In this document: positions 19,390 through 28,087 of the stretch, one piece after another
Layout: each line of letters opens with the position of its first letter
Numbering within the stretch: the stretch's first letter is position 1
DNA from: Actinoplanes sp. N902-109
GTDB taxonomy: Bacteria > Actinomycetota > Actinomycetes > Mycobacteriales > Micromonosporaceae
Assembly (NCBI RefSeq): GCF_000389965.1
Contig: NC_021191.1
Coordinates: 187,501 to 251,500 of the forward strand
Direction of reading: 5' to 3'
Length of the DNA stretch: 64,000 bases
Notes under the pieces: generated by a model
Databases searched by the model: none
Told to the model about the DNA's origin: nothing
The model's input: only the letters and a program-made list of their open reading frames with translations
Translations under genes and position numbers: made by a program

Positions 19390-21329
19390 TGCTGGCGCTC
19401 ACCGCCGATACGCTGGCCGAGCTCACCAACCGTGGCCTGGTGAAACGGGCGGCCCGTGAGCTCGAACGCGGGGTGCCGGTGCTGACGGTGGACGACGCCG
19501 GCACGGTGCACGCGGTCTTCGCCGACGGGGTGACGACGGCGCTGCCGGTGGGCGGCCTCGACCAGGGAACGTGCAGCTGCGGTGCGGCCGGGGTGTGCCG
19601 GCACGTGGTCGGGCTCGTGCTGGCCTGCCTGCAACAACCCGCGCCTGCCGGGGATGCGGCCGGTGCGGAGGAGAAGCCCGCCGCGGACATCCCCGCCGGG
19701 TCGTGGTCGCCGGGCGAGTTCACCGACGATCAGGTGGCCGCTCGGATCGGGGAACGGGCGGTGGCTGCCGCGCGGCGGGTCGAGGCGGCCGGGTATGTCG
19801 CGCGGGTGCACCGGGGTCACGGCGCGGATCGGGTGCCCAGTGTGGAGCTGCCGACGGCCACGGTGCGGTTTCTCGTACCGCATGATCTCGGGTTTGCCCG
19901 CACCGACGCGGTGGCCGGGGCGCGCGACGACGTGCTCGCACTGGCGGTGTGGGCCTTCCGGGTGGCCGACGAGCGGGCACCCGGCGAGGCTGACGTCCAG
20001 GTTCAGGTCGGCGGTGCGGCGCAGGCGGCCGGGCCGGGGCTCGACAGCGCCGTCGCCTTGGCCGGGTTCGTGCTGCGGGAAGGCGCGGTGCATCTCGGGG
20101 CCGGGACGACGGCCCAGGTCGCGGTCGTGCGGCGAGATCTGGAAGCCGCCCGGATGCGGTGGCCGCTGCTCGCGGTGGAGGACGTGGTCGCTCAGCTGCA
20201 GTCGTACGGGGAACGCAGCGCACGCTACCGTCCCGAAGCACTCGCCGACCACATCGCTGAGCTGGTCGCGCGGCACCGGGCCGTCACCACCGGCGGCGCC
20301 GCGCTGAGATCCCGCGTGCTCGGCACCGACGAGGCGTCCGAGACACCCCTGCGCCGCGCCCGGCTCGACGGGCTCGGCGCCCGCGTCTCCACCGTCGGCG
20401 GCGAGACCATGGTGGACCTGTTCCTGGCACACGCCGACAGCGCGACCGTGCTCGTGCTGCACCGGGCGTACGAGACCTTGGATGCCGGTCCGCAGCTGGC
20501 CGGCCGCCGCGTCGCCGGAGTGACGATCGGTGCGCTTGCGGGTGGTGCCGTCGTGACCGAGTCCGCGGCCCGCAGCGCCAGCCGCACCGTACGGCTCGGC
20601 ACCCGCCGGCTCAGCCGCACCGAAGCGATGGCCTCGCGCGGCTCCTGGCAGGACCTGCCGCCCGCGCTGATCGCAGCCGACCTGACAGCGCTCGCCGCGG
20701 AGCTCGACACACTGCCGCCCCGCCCGATCCGTGCCCGCGTCGAGGCGGAACTCGTCCGCGTGATCCCGATCAGCGAGGTGCGGTCGATCAACTACTCGCC
20801 GGGCGCCCAACGTGTCGACGCAATGATTGCCGACGCCGCCGGGACCACGGCCGTCATCTCGGCGGTGCACTCGTCCGCCGCGCCGGGCCGCCTGGACGCC
20901 ATGGCCGCGGCGTTGGGCGGCACCGTGCGCTACGTCGCCGGCAGTGTGCGCCGCACCGGCGGCGGCATCGTCATCGACCCGATCGGCTTCGCGGTCGACG
21001 GCGGCGTGGTGGTGCCGGACCTGGCCCCGGTCACCCCGAGCTCCTTCGACGGCCCGGCGCCGGTGTCGCGGGATCCGCTCGATCAAGCCCTCGACGATGC
21101 GTTGTCACTGCTCGCCGAGGTGGCCCACCGTGGGCTGCTGCACGTGCCGGCCACAATGGGCGTACGGCTCAAGGAAACGGGCGGCCGGCTGCGGGCGGTG
21201 GGCCTGCGCCGGGCCGCCGACGAGCTGGACGTCCTGGCGGGGTTGCTGGGCCCTGACCCAGGCGACGCGGCGATCGAAGCCTGGGTCAACGCCCATCTGC
21301 GGGTGAGTCTGGCGGTGGACCTTCGTTAG
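19377..21329 (+). CDS. SWIM zinc-finger domain protein
   Basis: This 650-aa protein has a SWIM finger near residues 63-85, with CSCGAAGVCRHVVGLVLA giving the CxC...CxH ligands. A long domain without recognised motifs follows. SWIM fingers bind DNA or proteins; in MoxR/VWA/DUF5682 operons this protein is a constant companion and is presumed to be a target-recognition part. The C-terminal 100 residues are Leu-rich helical. Its stop overlaps the stop of the convergent Ig-like gene by 4 bp, so there is no room for a terminator between them. Confidence 0.88.
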   Translation: MRADLLALTADTLAELTNRGLVKRAARELERGVPVLTVDDAGTVHAVFADGVTTALPVGGLDQGTCSCGAAGVCRHVVGLVLACLQQPAPAGDAAGAEEKPAADIPAGSWSPGEFTDDQVAARIGERAVAAARRVEAAGYVARVHRGHGADRVPSVELPTATVRFLVPHDLGFARTDAVAGARDDVLALAVWAFRVADERAPGEADVQVQVGGAAQAAGPGLDSAVALAGFVLREGAVHLGAGTTAQVAVVRRDLEAARMRWPLLAVEDVVAQLQSYGERSARYRPEALADHIAELVARHRAVTTGGAALRSRVLGTDEASETPLRRARLDGLGARVSTVGGETMVDLFLAHADSATVLVLHRAYETLDAGPQLAGRRVAGVTIGALAGGAVVTESAARSASRTVRLGTRRLSRTEAMASRGSWQDLPPALIAADLTALAAELDTLPPRPIRARVEAELVRVIPISEVRSINYSPGAQRVDAMIADAAGTTAVISAVHSSAAPGRLDAMAAALGGTVRYVAGSVRRTGGGIVIDPIGFAVDGGVVVPDLAPVTPSSFDGPAPVSRDPLDQALDDALSLLAEVAHRGLLHVPATMGVRLKETGGRLRAVGLRRAADELDVLAGLLGPDPGDAAIEAWVNAHLRVSLAVDLR

Positions 21330-22528
21330 CGGCTGTAGGACCGCTTCGCGGAGTAGCGGACGTTGCCCGCCTTGTCGTACGCCCGCAGCTGCACGGTGAA
21401 CTTCTTGCCGTACTTCTTCGGGTTGAGCGTGAACTGGTAACCGGCCTTGGTGTCGGTGGCGGCCACCTTGCCGTTGACGAGCAGCTGCACCTTCGCCACG
21501 CCGTACTTGTCGCTCGCCTTGGCCTTGAGCGTGACCTTCTTCTTCAGCTTTGCCTTGTTCTTCGGCGCTGAGCTGAGTGAAACCGACGGAACCGTGTTGT
21601 CGATGTAAACCGTCCGCCGGACCGCGCCGGTGTTGCCGGCCAGATCGGTGAGTTCGAACGAGAGGGTGTGCTTGCCGTCCTTCACCACCCGGGTGTTGAT
21701 CCAGACGTCGAGCGGGTATTGCGTGGTGGCGTACCCACCCTTGTGGTCGTCGAGATAGCTGCGCATCGACCGTACGTACGTGTTGTCGTTCTGGTCGAAA
21801 GGCCACGCATCGATCGTGCCCTTCAGATACGTGCCGGACGGGCGGAACACCCCGGTCGGCTTGTCGTTGTCAACGGTCGCCCAGAAGTCGTTCGACGTCA
21901 CATTGCCGAACCGGTCGAAAAGCCGGATCGTCACCGTGGCCCCGCCGTTCTTGGTGGCCGGGTCCAGCGACAGGCTCGCCTTGCCCGAGGTCTTGATGCC
22001 CAGGCTGACGCTGCGAACCACCTTGCCCTTCTGCACCAGCTCGACCCGATCCAAGCCGGCCCGGTCCGACGCGCTGATCCGGATCGGCTGGTGGACGCTG
22101 ACATACCAGCCCCACCCCGGCTCCGCCGGATTGTCGATCGTGTACGAGGGCCCCCACCGGTCGACATACACCGTCACGGGCTCGCTCCGCGTCCCGTTAC
22201 CGGCGCTGTCCACCGCAATGAGCGTGAGCGTGACGTTCTGATCCAGGAAGTTCAGCGGATCGAACGTGATCTCCCAGGGTGCCGCATAGTCGCCCTGCGA
22301 CAGATCATCGAAACTGCCGGCAACCGCCTCGAGCTTGATGGCCGCGACGTCGGCCCCATCAGCAACCGTCGGCCGCAAAGTAACCGGCCCGTTCACCACC
22401 GTGCCCGCCGCGATACCGATGTCCGTGATCGGCGCATCCCCGGCGGCATTCGCCCCCGAAGGCAGGAAAAAGCCGCCGATCAACCCGGCCAGGAGAGCCG
22501 TAGCGGCGGCTGCGAGACGTCTGTTCAC
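21326..22528 (-). CDS. Secreted protein with bacterial Ig-like repeats
   Basis: This 400-aa exported protein uses a GTG start at 22528. The signal peptide (basic MNRRLAAAAT, hydrophobic core, probable cleavage after SGANA) is followed by about four Ig-like beta-sandwich units. Repeated signatures are PVTLRP, LIAVDSAGNGTRSEPVTVYVD, LFDRFGNVTSND, ELTDLAGNTGAVRRTVYID and LRAYDKAGN. Such domains occur in cell-surface and adhesive proteins. No catalytic or anchoring domain is present. Cation-rich ends (KNKAKLKKKVTLKAKASDK) may bind the wall polymer (inference). Confidence 0.85.
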   Translation of the reverse strand: MNRRLAAAATALLAGLIGGFFLPSGANAAGDAPITDIGIAAGTVVNGPVTLRPTVADGADVAAIKLEAVAGSFDDLSQGDYAAPWEITFDPLNFLDQNVTLTLIAVDSAGNGTRSEPVTVYVDRWGPSYTIDNPAEPGWGWYVSVHQPIRISASDRAGLDRVELVQKGKVVRSVSLGIKTSGKASLSLDPATKNGGATVTIRLFDRFGNVTSNDFWATVDNDKPTGVFRPSGTYLKGTIDAWPFDQNDNTYVRSMRSYLDDHKGGYATTQYPLDVWINTRVVKDGKHTLSFELTDLAGNTGAVRRTVYIDNTVPSVSLSSAPKNKAKLKKKVTLKAKASDKYGVAKVQLLVNGKVAATDTKAGYQFTLNPKKYGKKFTVQLRAYDKAGNVRYSAKRSYSR

Positions 22529-22592
22529 GTGCTTCCCCCATCGATGATCACGTGATCATAGGGGTAATCGATGTTTGCTGTGGTGCCGCTGA

Positions 22593-23687
22593 TCAGACGC
22601 CGCTCGTGACAGTGACCCCGGATCCAACCGATCGCGCAGTGGTCACACCTGTGACGAGGTTGCCGGTCGAGGTGACCGTCAGGGAATTGCCGCCTTGCTG
22701 GTAGGACAGGCCCACACCGGTGCCGGCGCCCCGGATGGTGTTACCGACAACGGCGATCTGGCCTGCACCGTAGTTCACCTGACGGACGGCGAGGTAGGTG
22801 GTGCCGCTGCCGCTGAAGTGGAAGATGCGGTTGCCCGAGATGGTGCTCGCCGCGTCACCCTGGACAGTGACGCCGATGCCGTTGGTGTTGAAGTCCTCGA
22901 TGTAGTTGTCACCGATGCTGGTTGCGAACAGGCGATCGGCGTCGATACCGGTGCCCCCGACGCCGTATACGTGATTGCGCTCGATGGTCCAGCCCGCCGC
23001 GTTCTCGGTGCGGATACCGTTGCCGCCGCTACTGGCGATCCAGTTGTCGGTCAAGTTCCAATCGGTGACAGAGTTGCCGCTGTCTTGCACATAGATGCCG
23101 TTGCCGCCGGAGCCGGTCACGAACGATGCGCGGATCGTGCCGTTGACCTGCGTGTTGGTCAGCGTGGTGCCGTTCTTCGAGGTGTTCGTGACACGCAGCC
23201 CATTGCCCTGGGCATTGCGGATGCGCAGGTCGGATACGACGGTGTTCCACGATCGGATGATCACCGCGTCCCCGCCGGTCGGGTTGCCGGATTTGTTGGC
23301 GTCGATGGTGAGACTCGACAGGGTGATCGGATCCCCGGTGGTGGCGCTGTTGTTCACCCACGAGTCGGAAGCGAGAACGGCCGCGAGATTCTTGCCGGAG
23401 GACTCGGTCAGCGTGGTGCCGGCGCTGTCGCCGCGGTAACCCCGGTTACCGAGCAGGGTGATCGTCTGCGTGATCAAGCACGGCCCGTCGATGACGATCT
23501 CGTCGCCGGATGCCGAACCGTTGATCGCCGACTGGATGGTCGCGGCGTCGGACGTAGTGTTCGTGCAGTTCGCGCTTACTTTCGCGGCTGATGCGGGCTG
23601 TGCGCCGCTCAAGGTCACCACCGCTGAGGCAGCGACGGCGACAGCGGCCGTCACCACGGCGAAATAGCTTTTACGGGCGTTTTTCAT
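22593..23687 (-). CDS. Secreted right-handed parallel beta-helix protein
   Basis: This 364-aa protein has a signal peptide (MKNARKSYFAVVTAAVAVAA, probable cleavage after ASA). The body is a pectate-lyase/NosD-type beta-helix, shown by repeated short strands such as DAVIIRSWNTVVSDLRIRN, GNGIYVQDSGNSVTD, GNGIRTENAAGWTIERNHV and GISGNRIF-like turns. It opens with the frequent pre-helix motif TIQSAINGSASGDEIVIDG. ATG at 23687 is chosen as start because the signal peptide begins there, although the frame is open further upstream. A polysaccharide-binding or lyase role is possible, but no catalytic site is evident. Confidence 0.85.
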   Translation of the reverse strand: MKNARKSYFAVVTAAVAVAASAVVTLSGAQPASAAKVSANCTNTTSDAATIQSAINGSASGDEIVIDGPCLITQTITLLGNRGYRGDSAGTTLTESSGKNLAAVLASDSWVNNSATTGDPITLSSLTIDANKSGNPTGGDAVIIRSWNTVVSDLRIRNAQGNGLRVTNTSKNGTTLTNTQVNGTIRASFVTGSGGNGIYVQDSGNSVTDWNLTDNWIASSGGNGIRTENAAGWTIERNHVYGVGGTGIDADRLFATSIGDNYIEDFNTNGIGVTVQGDAASTISGNRIFHFSGSGTTYLAVRQVNYGAGQIAVVGNTIRGAGTGVGLSYQQGGNSLTVTSTGNLVTGVTTARSVGSGVTVTSGV

Positions 23688-23780
23688 GGCCGAATCCCTT
23701 CGAGGGCGGAACGCTTTGCTGATGGATAGAGATAATCGCCGTCGATACGGTCGCACCAGTGCAGGGGTGCACTGTCGGGC

Positions 23781-24503
23781 GTGGAGGTCTTGTTGTTTCC
23801 GCACATCTTGATCCGGTACGAGGCCCGCCGATGGGAACTGCCGATCGGCCGGGAGATCACCATTGGACGAGGGTCGGGCTGCGACATTCGATTGCCGCAG
23901 GACGATCATCTGTCGCGGCACGCGGCGACCGTGCGGGTATTGGAGGATTGTTTGCTGATCACCAATGAGTCACGAGTCAAGCCCTTCGTGCTGCGCGCGC
24001 CGGTCGGCGAGGACCGGCTTGTGGAGCCCGGGGCGGCCACTGGCTCCAAGCCATGGCAGCGGTTCGCGTTGGTATTCGCGGGTGAGGGTGGGAGTCCGGT
24101 GCGGGTGGAGATCGACGCGACGGCACTCCCGCAGCCTGAGCCGCCCGGGGAGGATGCGCGGGCGCGGGTCACTGTCTCCGCGCCACTGGTCCTGACCAAC
24201 GCACAGCGCCGAGTGCTGGCCGCGCTGTGCGAGCCGCTGCTGACCCGTTCGGGCCCGGCTGCGGCGCCGGCCACCTACAGTCAGATCGGTGCGCGGCTCG
24301 GACGGCAGCCTCAATACATCCGCAACGTCGTCAAGTCCATCCGCGAGCAGCTGTCAGGTCATGGCATTCCCGATCTCATCGCGGACGCGGATGGCGGGCC
24401 GGAGGACTTCCGCTGGACTTTGTCCCGCTGGGCGGTCCGCAGCCATTGGATAACCCCGGCGGACCTGGCAGAGCTAGCCGTGAATGCGGCTCATGAGGGC
24501 TGA
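23781..24503 (+). CDS. FHA domain protein with C-terminal winged-helix region
   Basis: This 240-aa protein starts with GTG at 23781. The FHA domain (residues 15-100) has the phosphothreonine-binding signatures IGREITIGRGSGCDI, LSRHAATVRV and ITNESRVKPFVL. The C-terminal part (about residues 140-235) resembles a winged helix (TYSQIGARLGRQPQYIRNVV). FHA domains bind phosphothreonine, so the overlapping downstream kinase is the natural partner, and a phosphorylation-dependent regulator is suggested. Its promoter is shared with the divergent beta-helix gene (93 bp). Confidence 0.87.
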   Translation: MEVLLFPHILIRYEARRWELPIGREITIGRGSGCDIRLPQDDHLSRHAATVRVLEDCLLITNESRVKPFVLRAPVGEDRLVEPGAATGSKPWQRFALVFAGEGGSPVRVEIDATALPQPEPPGEDARARVTVSAPLVLTNAQRRVLAALCEPLLTRSGPAAAPATYSQIGARLGRQPQYIRNVVKSIREQLSGHGIPDLIADADGGPEDFRWTLSRWAVRSHWITPADLAELAVNAAHEG

Positions 24504-25977
24504 GGACGTGACCCAGGGCGGTCCGGAACTGCCCGGCCCCGAAGAACCTCTGTACGCAGGCCCCGACGAGGATCCTGACCGATATGAGTTGTCGGGCCCA
24601 GGCGCCACCGGCGGTGAGGGGGTGGTGTGGCCGGCCCGGTACGCCGGAGGACTCAGTTCTCCGTTGCCGGCGGCGTTGAAGATGCTGCGGAAGTCGGCGC
24701 GCGAGGATGGGACTTGGTGGCGGCGTTCCCTGGATCAGGCGGCACTGCTGCGGCATCTGCGGCTGGAGCACCTCGTCCACGTCCATGAGGTCTTCGTCGG
24801 TGCAGTGCCGCATCCACGCGGCACTGCTGCGGCGATGGATGCGCGGGCGCCGTTCGTGGCGATGGAATGGCTCGACGGACCGACGCTGCAGGAGGAGCTC
24901 GGCGGAATCCCGGCCACCGCAGCCGACCTGCCGCGGCGGCTCGGATTCGTGGCGGACACGGCAGAGACCCTGGCTGCGCTGGCCTCGGCGACGCAGTCGG
25001 CGGGCAACCCGAGTCTGCACCGCGACATCAAGCCGGCCAACGGCATCGTTCACCCGCAGCGCGGTCTCGTGCTCATCGACATCACCACGCTGCGCCGGTT
25101 CGACGACGGTTTTGACTCGACCGGCCTGCACACACCCGGATACACGGCGCCGGAGGTACTGGCCGCGCCCAACCTGCCGCGCTCCCTCGCCTCTGACATG
25201 TACTCGCTGGGAGCGCTCGCGGTCTTCTGCCTCACCGGAGACGACCCGCACCCTGGGGAGAAGCTGCGCGCTGATCTGCTCGCCGTGGCCGGTTCGGTCC
25301 AGATTGCGAACCCGCGAGCCTTCGTCGATCACGTGCTTGCGGCGCTGGCCGACGAACCGGGTGAGCGGCCCGCGGATCCCGTCGGATGGGCACGCAGACT
25401 GCAAGACTTGGCCGCCGCGCGACCTCGCCGGTTGCGTCTGGCCGCCGCCCTCGGGGCGCTGGTGCTAGTTCTGAGCGGCGGTGGCGTCGCGCTCGCGCAT
25501 CCTTGGGACGACGCCCCCGCGACTACCGCTGCGCCGGTACCGACGGCGTCGTCACGTCCCGCCGTACGGGGAGCGGCTGGAACGATCCGAACGCCCGCGG
25601 ACCGCAGTCAGGTCAAGCAGTGCGCCTACTTCTCCGGTACGGCACAGCTGGGTGCCGGCATGACGCTGATCCTGGTGATGCAGAACCTTTCGAACAATGA
25701 CGATCACCGGTACGCCGAACTGGTCTACGACTGGGACAAGCCGGCAACCTTGAGCGAGTGGCAGGGCGCCCAGTACTTCGGGCAGATCAACGATGCTGCC
25801 GGCCAGCACTACGTGGTCGACCTCGTCGCGGTGGACTTTGCGGCGGCGCGGCGCAATGTGAACGCCGCTGACTTCGGTGACGCGCTGGCGCGGCAGGGGA
25901 CGGTTCTGGACAGCATCGAGGTGACCCGGGTACCAGGCGCCGGGCCACGCAACTGCGACGGGCCGCCTCCGAAGTGA
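24484..25977 (+). CDS. Membrane Ser/Thr protein kinase-like protein with degenerate DFG motif
   Basis: This 497-aa protein overlaps the FHA gene by 20 bp. The kinase domain has a glycine loop remnant (GATGGEGVVW), the ATP-binding Lys in ALKML (about residue 66), HRDIKPAN (about 179-186) and TAPE (about 221-224). The metal-binding DFG is read as DIT (about 199-201), and a Gly-rich insertion is missing. One TM helix (about 317-339) leads to a 155-aa extracytoplasmic domain with two Cys residues. It may be a weak kinase or a pseudokinase partner of the FHA protein. Later start codons (24493, 24508) are possible. Confidence 0.85.
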   Translation: MRLMRAEDVTQGGPELPGPEEPLYAGPDEDPDRYELSGPGATGGEGVVWPARYAGGLSSPLPAALKMLRKSAREDGTWWRRSLDQAALLRHLRLEHLVHVHEVFVGAVPHPRGTAAAMDARAPFVAMEWLDGPTLQEELGGIPATAADLPRRLGFVADTAETLAALASATQSAGNPSLHRDIKPANGIVHPQRGLVLIDITTLRRFDDGFDSTGLHTPGYTAPEVLAAPNLPRSLASDMYSLGALAVFCLTGDDPHPGEKLRADLLAVAGSVQIANPRAFVDHVLAALADEPGERPADPVGWARRLQDLAAARPRRLRLAAALGALVLVLSGGGVALAHPWDDAPATTAAPVPTASSRPAVRGAAGTIRTPADRSQVKQCAYFSGTAQLGAGMTLILVMQNLSNNDDHRYAELVYDWDKPATLSEWQGAQYFGQINDAAGQHYVVDLVAVDFAAARRNVNAADFGDALARQGTVLDSIEVTRVPGAGPRNCDGPPPK

Positions 25978-26000
25978 CGGCCCGCCGCGGTCTCACTGAC

Positions 26001-26894
26001 TCACCGGACCGGTGAGACGAACCCCGACACCGTCTTACCGAAGCTCGTACGGGTGCCGATGGTGGTGCTGTCCGGCATGTCCTGTGGCTTCACGCTCGAC
26101 GTTGTGGTCGAGCTGCCACCCCAGTTGCCGTTCTCGGTGTGGATCAAGCCGTTGCTGATGCCGGTGACGATGCCGACGTGGCTGGCGTAGGTGCCGCTCA
26201 CGTCGTACACGACTGCATCTCCTACGGCAGGGTGGGCATGCAGTGTGCCGCGGTCCTTCCCGTATTTGTAGAAGCTGTACGCGGCCGGGCTCAGCCCGGA
26301 AACGTTGTACCCGGAATGCGCCCACACCCACATGGCGAAGTCGGCGCACCAGTTCTCCGGCTTGCAGCTGGTGTAGAAGCCAGTCCCGCCCAGCGAGTTT
26401 CGTCCACACGCCGTCGCACCTTGGTTGGCAACGGCGAGTGAGGCTACCGAGGATGTGCCGGTCGAGGTGTTGGTGCTCCAGAGCGCGGCGTGACCGGAAC
26501 CGTACTGAACCGTGTTGCCATCGTCCTGCACCTGCAGCACCGCACCCGGGTGGCCGCTGGTGCCGCTTGCCCACACCGGATGGTTTCCCGGCGCGATCAC
26601 CACCAGGTTGCCGTCGGACTGCTCGGCGAGAATCGTGCCGTTGCCGGCGCTGCTGGTGCCGGTAGCCCAGACCGCGACATGGCCGGGCGCATACAACACA
26701 AGATTGCCGTCCGTCTGCATGGTCAGCGCCATGTTGCCGCTCGGCGAGTACAGCGTGGCACCCGGCCCGAGTGTGGCACCACTGTCCAGCTGCCCCGGGG
26801 TCGAAGCCAGTGCCCCGGTCGCCGGCGCCAGCGCCACCGCGGTCAGGACCGAGCCGGTGAGCAGAGCTCGTGCCAGCACAGTTAGCAGTTTCAT
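26001..26894 (-). CDS. Secreted bulb-type lectin plus CHAP wall hydrolase
   Basis: This 297-aa exported protein has a signal peptide (MKLLTVLARALLTGSVLTAV), then a bulb-type (B-lectin) mannose-binding domain with three QxDGNxVxY-like motifs (QTDGNLVLY, QSDGNLVVI, QDDGNTVQY). It then has a CHAP domain with catalytic Cys in NWCADFAMWVW, His in ASHVGIVTG and Asn in TENGN. CHAP domains cleave peptidoglycan peptides as amidase or endopeptidase. The lectin half probably targets it to sugars on a cell surface. It is convergent with the kinase gene across 23 bp. Confidence 0.92.
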   Translation of the reverse strand: MKLLTVLARALLTGSVLTAVALAPATGALASTPGQLDSGATLGPGATLYSPSGNMALTMQTDGNLVLYAPGHVAVWATGTSSAGNGTILAEQSDGNLVVIAPGNHPVWASGTSGHPGAVLQVQDDGNTVQYGSGHAALWSTNTSTGTSSVASLAVANQGATACGRNSLGGTGFYTSCKPENWCADFAMWVWAHSGYNVSGLSPAAYSFYKYGKDRGTLHAHPAVGDAVVYDVSGTYASHVGIVTGISNGLIHTENGNWGGSSTTTSSVKPQDMPDSTTIGTRTSFGKTVSGFVSPVR

Positions 26895-26974
26895 CAGATC
26901 TCCTTCCGCCAGGGGCGCCCGCCACCGGCGTTATCGCCCTCGACCAGCAGTCAACCGGCGCGGCGCAGCAGCCC

Positions 26975-26994
26975 CCAGTGCACCGGTGCACTGG
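26975..26994. promoter_or_regulatory. Perfect 20-bp palindrome
   Basis: The sequence ccagtgcaccggtgcactgg is its own reverse complement and lies about 80 bp upstream of the lectin/CHAP gene start. It is long enough to be a dimeric repressor operator or a cruciform. No adjacent regulator gene can be assigned. Confidence 0.4.
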
Positions 26995-27013
26995 TCGGGA
27001 GACGAATCGGGCG

Positions 27014-27151
27014 CTGTCGCACCTCGACTCCGTCGGGACCTGGGTGACGTTCCGCCGCGAGTTCGGTATGGACCGACGAGACATCGCCGACGCCGCCGCG
27101 TGGGCGGCGGAGGCAGTGCTTGACAGCATCCGCGACCGCGTCGCCCCGTAG
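27014..27151 (+). pseudogene. C-terminal remnant of an unknown protein
   Basis: A frame ending TAG at 27151 has clear coding character (high GC at third positions). It reads LSHLDSVGTWVTFRREFG, then MDRRDIADAAAWAAEAVLD and a short tail. Upstream sequence in the frame is not protein-like and no good start is present. It may be the tail of a lost gene, or a 27-codon ORF from ATG 27068. The rest of 26895-27426 shows no gene. Confidence 0.3.
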
Positions 27152-27426
27152 CGGGGGCACCCGCACCCAGTCGCAGAGCGTGATCAGTGTGCGCCGTCAC
27201 CGCAGGACACGCCGGGGTGGATGGCTTCGAGGTCGTAGGGCTCAAGAGCGCACGCCGACCATCGCCGGCAGAGGCGGCCCCGCTCAGGAGGCCTCGGATC
27301 TGCTCACCGAGGTGACATCCGCGCCGACGTCCGGTTACCCGTCCATGTGGGTGTCCGGTTCTGGTGGGCCGGACGTTGCACCATGCGAAACGTGAGGCCG
27401 GCGCGCGAGCACCGCACCGCGGGGCT

Positions 27427-27488
27427 TCCGGGGGCTCGGCCCCCGGAGCGGACATGACGCTCGACCCGGCCCGCGCTTTCCGCGGGCC
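27427..27488. terminator. Two GC-rich hairpins just outside the left island end
   Basis: The first hairpin spans 27427-27447 (9-bp stem tccgggggc, 3-nt loop). The second spans 27468-27488 (8-bp stem ggcccgcg, 5-nt loop). Neither has a T tract, but such hairpins terminate transcription in actinomycetes. They lie 17-78 bp before the left attachment repeat. Confidence 0.35.
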
Positions 27489-27504
27489 CACGTCACTTGA
27501 GAGC

Positions 27505-27548
27505 GTGGGCCGCCGGGGATTCGAACCCCGAACCAAGGGATTAAAAGT
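27505..27548 (-). repeat. Left attachment site (att), truncated tRNA-Lys 3' half
   Basis: This 44-bp segment matches 55475-55518, the 3' half of the tRNA-Lys gene from the anticodon loop to the acceptor end, with one mismatch (T at 27520, C at 55490) that keeps a valid T-loop. Immediately after it the sequence diverges into AT-richer DNA, so no 5' half of a tRNA exists here. It is the expected empty-end copy left by site-specific integration into a tRNA 3' end. Confidence 0.88.
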
Positions 27549-27847
27549 ATATTTCGCATGCTTTGACGTGCGTTCTTGCGCCCGTCCGACGTGATGGCTG
27601 CGGTTTCCTGTCGAGTCCGCTGACGTACGACCACGACAGATGATGGAGCTGTCCTTGAAGCGCTGCTTGCGATTTACGACGGGCCAAAATCCGCACCCGT
27701 TTGAGCGGATCCGGCCGGGGGCGCTGAACATCCGATCAGCCAGCGAGCAGCCAGCGCCGCCGGTTGCAGCTTTGGCTTCGTTCGCGAGTTTGGGGCTCTG
27801 GCGCGAACTATGTGATGGATCTTGCAAAGGATCGATCGTTGTGAGCC

Positions 27848-28087
27848 CTACTCGGGCAGAACGAAGATGAACTCCTCGATCTCGTCCTCAGGTTTGGGCG
27901 TCCGCGCCTCCTGCGCGTGGTCGCGCTGGAAGCCGCACTTCTGTAGCACCCGGATTGAGCCGGCGTTGTGGGCGGCGACGTGAGCGAATAGAGGCCGGTC
28001 CGGTAGTTCGTGCACGAACTGGTTCAATGCTCGCGTCGCGATGGCGCGCCCCCAGTGCTCTCGCCCGATCCAGTAGCCAACAAGCCG
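27848..28087 (-). pseudogene. GNAT acetyltransferase, C-terminal fragment
   Basis: The minus strand encodes RLVGYWIGREHWGRAIATRAL, then FVHELPDRPLFAHVAAHN and GSIRVLQKCGFQRD, ending at a TAG (27848-27850). These are motif A/B features of RimJ/RimL-type GNAT acetyltransferases. The first half, including the start, is missing: the frame runs into the truncated ISL3 transposase at about 28088. About 80 of an expected 170-180 residues remain, so it is inactive. It lies inside the inverted repeats, so it may have been a passenger gene. Confidence 0.6.

Noticed and set aside
16724..19723. A 999-codon minus-strand frame
   Set aside because: Shadow of the DUF5682, VWA and SWIM genes on the plus strand; low-complexity Arg/Ser/Ala composition and no domain.
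27505..27548. A second tRNA gene
   Set aside because: Only the 3' half matches; no 5' half, D-arm or acceptor partner follows, so it is an att remnant.
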